Shown in pieces: positions 61,950 to 64,000 of a stretch of DNA of 64,000 bases. Position 1 is the stretch's first letter. Every line of letters begins with the position of its first letter. Under the pieces are notes generated by a model. The model was given only the letters and a program-made list of their open reading frames with translations, made no database searches and was not told the origin of the DNA. This DNA is from Streptomyces sp. NBC_00425 (GTDB lineage Bacteria > Actinomycetota > Actinomycetes > Streptomycetales > Streptomycetaceae), in the NCBI RefSeq assembly GCF_036030735.1, contig NZ_CP107928.1:6076001-6140000 (forward strand), in the 5' to 3' direction. The position numbers and the translations under genes were made by a program.

Positions 61950-63566
61950 TCACATCCGGAAGACGCCGAACCGGGGCTCGCCCAGCGGCGCGTTGGCGCA
62001 GGCCGTCAGGGCCAGGCCCAGCACCTGCCGGGTCTCCTGCGGTTCGATGACCCCGTCGTCCCACAGCCGGGCGGTCGCGTAGTAGGCGTTGCCCTGCCGC
62101 TCGTACTGCGCGCGGATCGGGTCCTTGAACGCCTCTTCGTCCGCCGCGGGCCACTCCTGGCCGCCGGCCTCCAGCTGGTCGCGCTTGACGGTGGCGAGGA
62201 CGGAGGCGGCCTGCTCGCCGCCCATGACCGAGATCTTGGCGTTGGGCCACATCCACAGGAAGCGGGGCGAGTAGGCCCGGCCGCACATGGAGTAGTTCCC
62301 CGCGCCGTACGACCCGCCGACGACGACCGTCAGCTTCGGCACGCGCGTGCACGCCACCGCCGTCACCATCTTGGCGCCGTGCTTGGCGATGCCCCCGGCC
62401 TCGTAGTCCTTGCCGACCATGAAGCCGGAGATGTTCTGCAGGAACACCAGCGGGATCCCACGCTGGTCGCACAGCTCGATGAAGTGGGCGCCCTTCTGGG
62501 CGGACTCCGAGAACAGGATGCCGTTGTTGGCGACGATCCCGACGGGGTGGCCGTGGATCCGGGCGAAGCCGGTGACCAGGGTCTGCCCGAACTCGGACTT
62601 GAACTCCGCGAAGCGCGAGCCGTCGACCACGCGCGCGATGACCTCGCGTACGTCGTAGGGGGTGCGGGAGTCGACCGGCACGGCGCCGGTCAGCCCGTAG
62701 GGGTCGACCTTGGGCTCCACGGACGGCCGCACCTGCCAGGGCAGAGGTCCGCGCGCGGGGAGCGTGGCGACGATGTTCCGCACGATCCGCAGCGCGTGCG
62801 CGTCGTCCTGCGCGAGATGGTCGGTCACCCCGGAGACCCGGGAGTGCACCTCGCCGCCGCCCAGTTCCTCCGCGGTGACGACCTCGCCGGTGGCGGCCTT
62901 CACCAGCGGCGGGCCGCCCAGGAAGATGGTGCCCTGACCGCGGACGATGACCGCCTCGTCGCTCATGGCGGGCACATAGGCCCCGCCGGCCGTGCACGAC
63001 CCGAGGACCGCCGCGATCTGCGGGATGCCGGCCCCCGACATCCGGGCCTGGTTGTAGAAGATCCGCCCGAAGTGCTCGCGGTCGGGGAACACCTCGTCCT
63101 GCATCGGCAGGAACGCCCCGCCGGAGTCGACCAGGTACAGACAGGGCAGGCGGTTCTCCAGCGCGACCTCCTGGGCGCGCAGATGCTTCTTCACCGTCAT
63201 CGGGTAGTAGGTGCCGCCCTTGACGGTGGCGTCGTTGGCCACGATCACGCACTCGCGCCCGCTGACCCGGCCGATCCCGGCGATCACGCCGGCGGCCGGG
63301 GCCTGCCCGTCGTACATCCCGTCGGCGGCGAGGGGGGCGAGCTCGAGGAAGGGCGACCCCGGGTCCAGGAGGGTGTCGACCCGGTCCCGGGGCAGCAGCT
63401 TGCCGCGCGCGGTGTGCCGTGCCCGCGCCTTCTCACCGCCGCCCAGCCGGGCCGCGGCCAGCTTGCCGCGCAGTTCCTCGGCGAGTGCGCGGTGCGCGTC
63501 CTCGTTGGCCCGCCAGGCCTCCGACGCGGGGTCGCCCGCGCTCGTCAGCTCCGGTGCCTCTTCCAT
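61950..63566 (-). CDS. acyl-CoA carboxylase beta subunit (carboxyltransferase), methylcrotonyl-CoA type
   Basis: 538 residues. Two crotonase-like halves are seen: [22 protein letters not shown] and [19 protein letters not shown] with [21 protein letters not shown] in the first (quoted in parts), and [38 protein letters not shown] and [18 protein letters not shown] in the second. The phrases NISGFMVG and [10 protein letters not shown] are those of methylcrotonyl-CoA carboxylase beta rather than propionyl-CoA carboxylase. It is the first gene of the four-gene operon; two palindromes lie 32-76 bases before it. Confidence 0.92.
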   Translation of the reverse strand: MEEAPELTSAGDPASEAWRANEDAHRALAEELRGKLAAARLGGGEKARARHTARGKLLPRDRVDTLLDPGSPFLELAPLAADGMYDGQAPAAGVIAGIGRVSGRECVIVANDATVKGGTYYPMTVKKHLRAQEVALENRLPCLYLVDSGGAFLPMQDEVFPDREHFGRIFYNQARMSGAGIPQIAAVLGSCTAGGAYVPAMSDEAVIVRGQGTIFLGGPPLVKAATGEVVTAEELGGGEVHSRVSGVTDHLAQDDAHALRIVRNIVATLPARGPLPWQVRPSVEPKVDPYGLTGAVPVDSRTPYDVREVIARVVDGSRFAEFKSEFGQTLVTGFARIHGHPVGIVANNGILFSESAQKGAHFIELCDQRGIPLVFLQNISGFMVGKDYEAGGIAKHGAKMVTAVACTRVPKLTVVVGGSYGAGNYSMCGRAYSPRFLWMWPNAKISVMGGEQAASVLATVKRDQLEAGGQEWPAADEEAFKDPIRAQYERQGNAYYATARLWDDGVIEPQETRQVLGLALTACANAPLGEPRFGVFRM

Positions 63567-63597
63567 CCTCGCGGTCCCCTCACGCCAGTGATCGACT

Positions 63598-63613
63598 GTT
63601 AATGAGCGTTAAC
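63598..63613. promoter_or_regulatory. operator palindrome 1 in the carboxylase/TetR divergent region
   Basis: GTTAATGAGCGTTAAC is an imperfect palindrome (GTTA/TAAC ends, GnnCG-type centre) sharing the pattern GTTARYGANCGYTAAC with the next site, 12 bases away. Probable binding site for the TetR protein encoded beside it. Confidence 0.65.
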
Positions 63614-63624
63614 CATTTCCTTCA

Positions 63625-63642
63625 GGTTAACGACCGCTAACC
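63625..63642. promoter_or_regulatory. operator palindrome 2 in the carboxylase/TetR divergent region
   Basis: GGTTAACGACCGCTAACC contains GTTAACGACCGCTAAC (63626-63641), the second copy of the motif. It lies just ahead of the TAGAAT -10-like hexamer (63651-63656) of the TetR gene, in the place of a -35 box, so it should control that promoter. The first copy is nearer the carboxylase operon. Confidence 0.65.
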
Positions 63643-63663
63643 TCCCTGTCTAGAATTGTTCCC

Positions 63664-64000
63664 ATGGCCACGAGAACCGACGCCCCCACCCGGCGCGAGC
63701 AGATCCTCAGGGAGGCCGCGCGGCTGTTCGCCGAGCGCGGGTTCCACGGCGTCGGGGTGGACGAGATAGGCGCCGCGGTCGGCATCAGCGGCCCCGGTCT
63801 GTACCGGCACTTCCCCGGCAAGGACGCGATGCTCGCGGAACTGCTGGTGGGCATCAGCGGACAGCTGCTGACCGGCGCCAGGCGCCGCCTGGCGGAGGCC
63901 GACGGCCACCCGGCGGAGGCGGTGCTGGACTCGCTCGTCGAGGGGCACATCGACTTCGCGATCGACGACCGTCCCCTGATCACCCTGCACGACCGGGAGC
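63664..64000 (+). CDS. TetR-family transcriptional regulator, N-terminal part (continues past window)
   Basis: The first 112 residues are visible. The helix-turn-helix is REQILREAARLFAERGFHGV followed by DEIGAAVGISGPGLYRHFPGK (residues about 11-52). The ligand-binding domain is cut by the window end. The ATG lies 8 bases after TAGAAT and has no Shine-Dalgarno sequence, so the message is probably leaderless. It is divergent from the liu-type operon with two palindromes between them, and is therefore the likely repressor of acyl-CoA catabolism there. Confidence 0.9.
   Translation, partial: MATRTDAPTRREQILREAARLFAERGFHGVGVDEIGAAVGISGPGLYRHFPGKDAMLAELLVGISGQLLTGARRRLAEADGHPAEAVLDSLVEGHIDFAIDDRPLITLHDRE

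Noticed and set aside
59982..63602. 1206-codon plus-strand open frame over the carboxylase and lyase genes
   Set aside because: It is antisense to four genes with complete catalytic motifs and shows no domain of its own.

Overview
The window is chromosomal DNA from a Streptomyces or a very close relative. G+C is very high, codons end strongly in G or C, and many genes are typically streptomycete: adpA with a TTA codon, a desABCD desferrioxamine operon with iron boxes, a cebR-cebEFG-bglC cellobiose locus, a CdgA-like GGDEF/EAL protein, an AA10 chitin-active enzyme, and a DasR-type operator. From memory, gene order resembles the S. coelicolor interval around SCO2775-SCO2849 in inverted orientation. 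I could not check this by alignment.

Layout. 0-7.5 kb: end of a class F sortase, tRNA-Lys(CTT), a secreted NlpC/P60 protein with peptidoglycan-binding repeats, an SPFH protein, a lytic polysaccharide monooxygenase, a DUF3592 membrane protein, an AMP-forming acyl-CoA ligase whose frame runs into a second tRNA-Lys on the other strand, and an IclR regulator. 7.8-15.2 kb: an ehuBCDA-type polar amino acid/ectoine ABC transporter, a cupin, a 2-hydroxyacid dehydrogenase, a maleate-isomerase-fold protein without any cysteine (preceded by the decayed tail of a paralogue), and a flavin-dependent LLM oxidoreductase. 15.2-19.5 kb: PAS-GGDEF-EAL protein, M6 metalloprotease, third tRNA-Lys(CTT), and a short DNA primase/polymerase-like protein.

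20-25 kb holds the most unusual unit: three overlapping minus-strand genes encoding a RecB-family nuclease with a Cas4/AddB-type four-cysteine pattern, a 529-residue protein of unknown function, and a UPF1/Dna2-like SF1 helicase. Together they look like a Dna2-type helicase-nuclease divided among three polypeptides. 25-33.8 kb: phosphatase, XRE/TPR regulator, small hypothetical proteins, spermidine-synthase-like protein, an OmpR-type two-component pair, and a CBM2-GH18 chitinase with a DasR-like site.

33.8-41.7 kb is the cellobiose uptake and hydrolysis locus with two CebR-box palindromes, then a GNAT gene, tRNA-His and oligoribonuclease. 41.7-49.3 kb: adpA with its long upstream region, a membrane protein, a universal stress protein, an acetate-type transporter, glmS with a small conserved-looking upstream gene, and a Tat-exported metallophosphatase. 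49.4-57.5 kb: a DUF4429/SHOCT protein, the desABCD operon, a siderophore-interacting reductase and the desE lipoprotein receptor; two iron-box palindromes serve desA and desE. 57.8-64 kb: a liu-type acyl-CoA catabolic operon (acyl-CoA dehydrogenase, HMG-CoA lyase, biotin-dependent carboxylase alpha and beta), divergent from a TetR gene cut by the window end, with a pair of matching palindromes between them.

Overall themes are polysaccharide use (chitin, cellobiose), iron acquisition, branched-chain acyl-CoA breakdown, and developmental control (AdpA, c-di-GMP). No CRISPR array, insertion sequence, prophage or secondary-metabolite megasynthase was seen.
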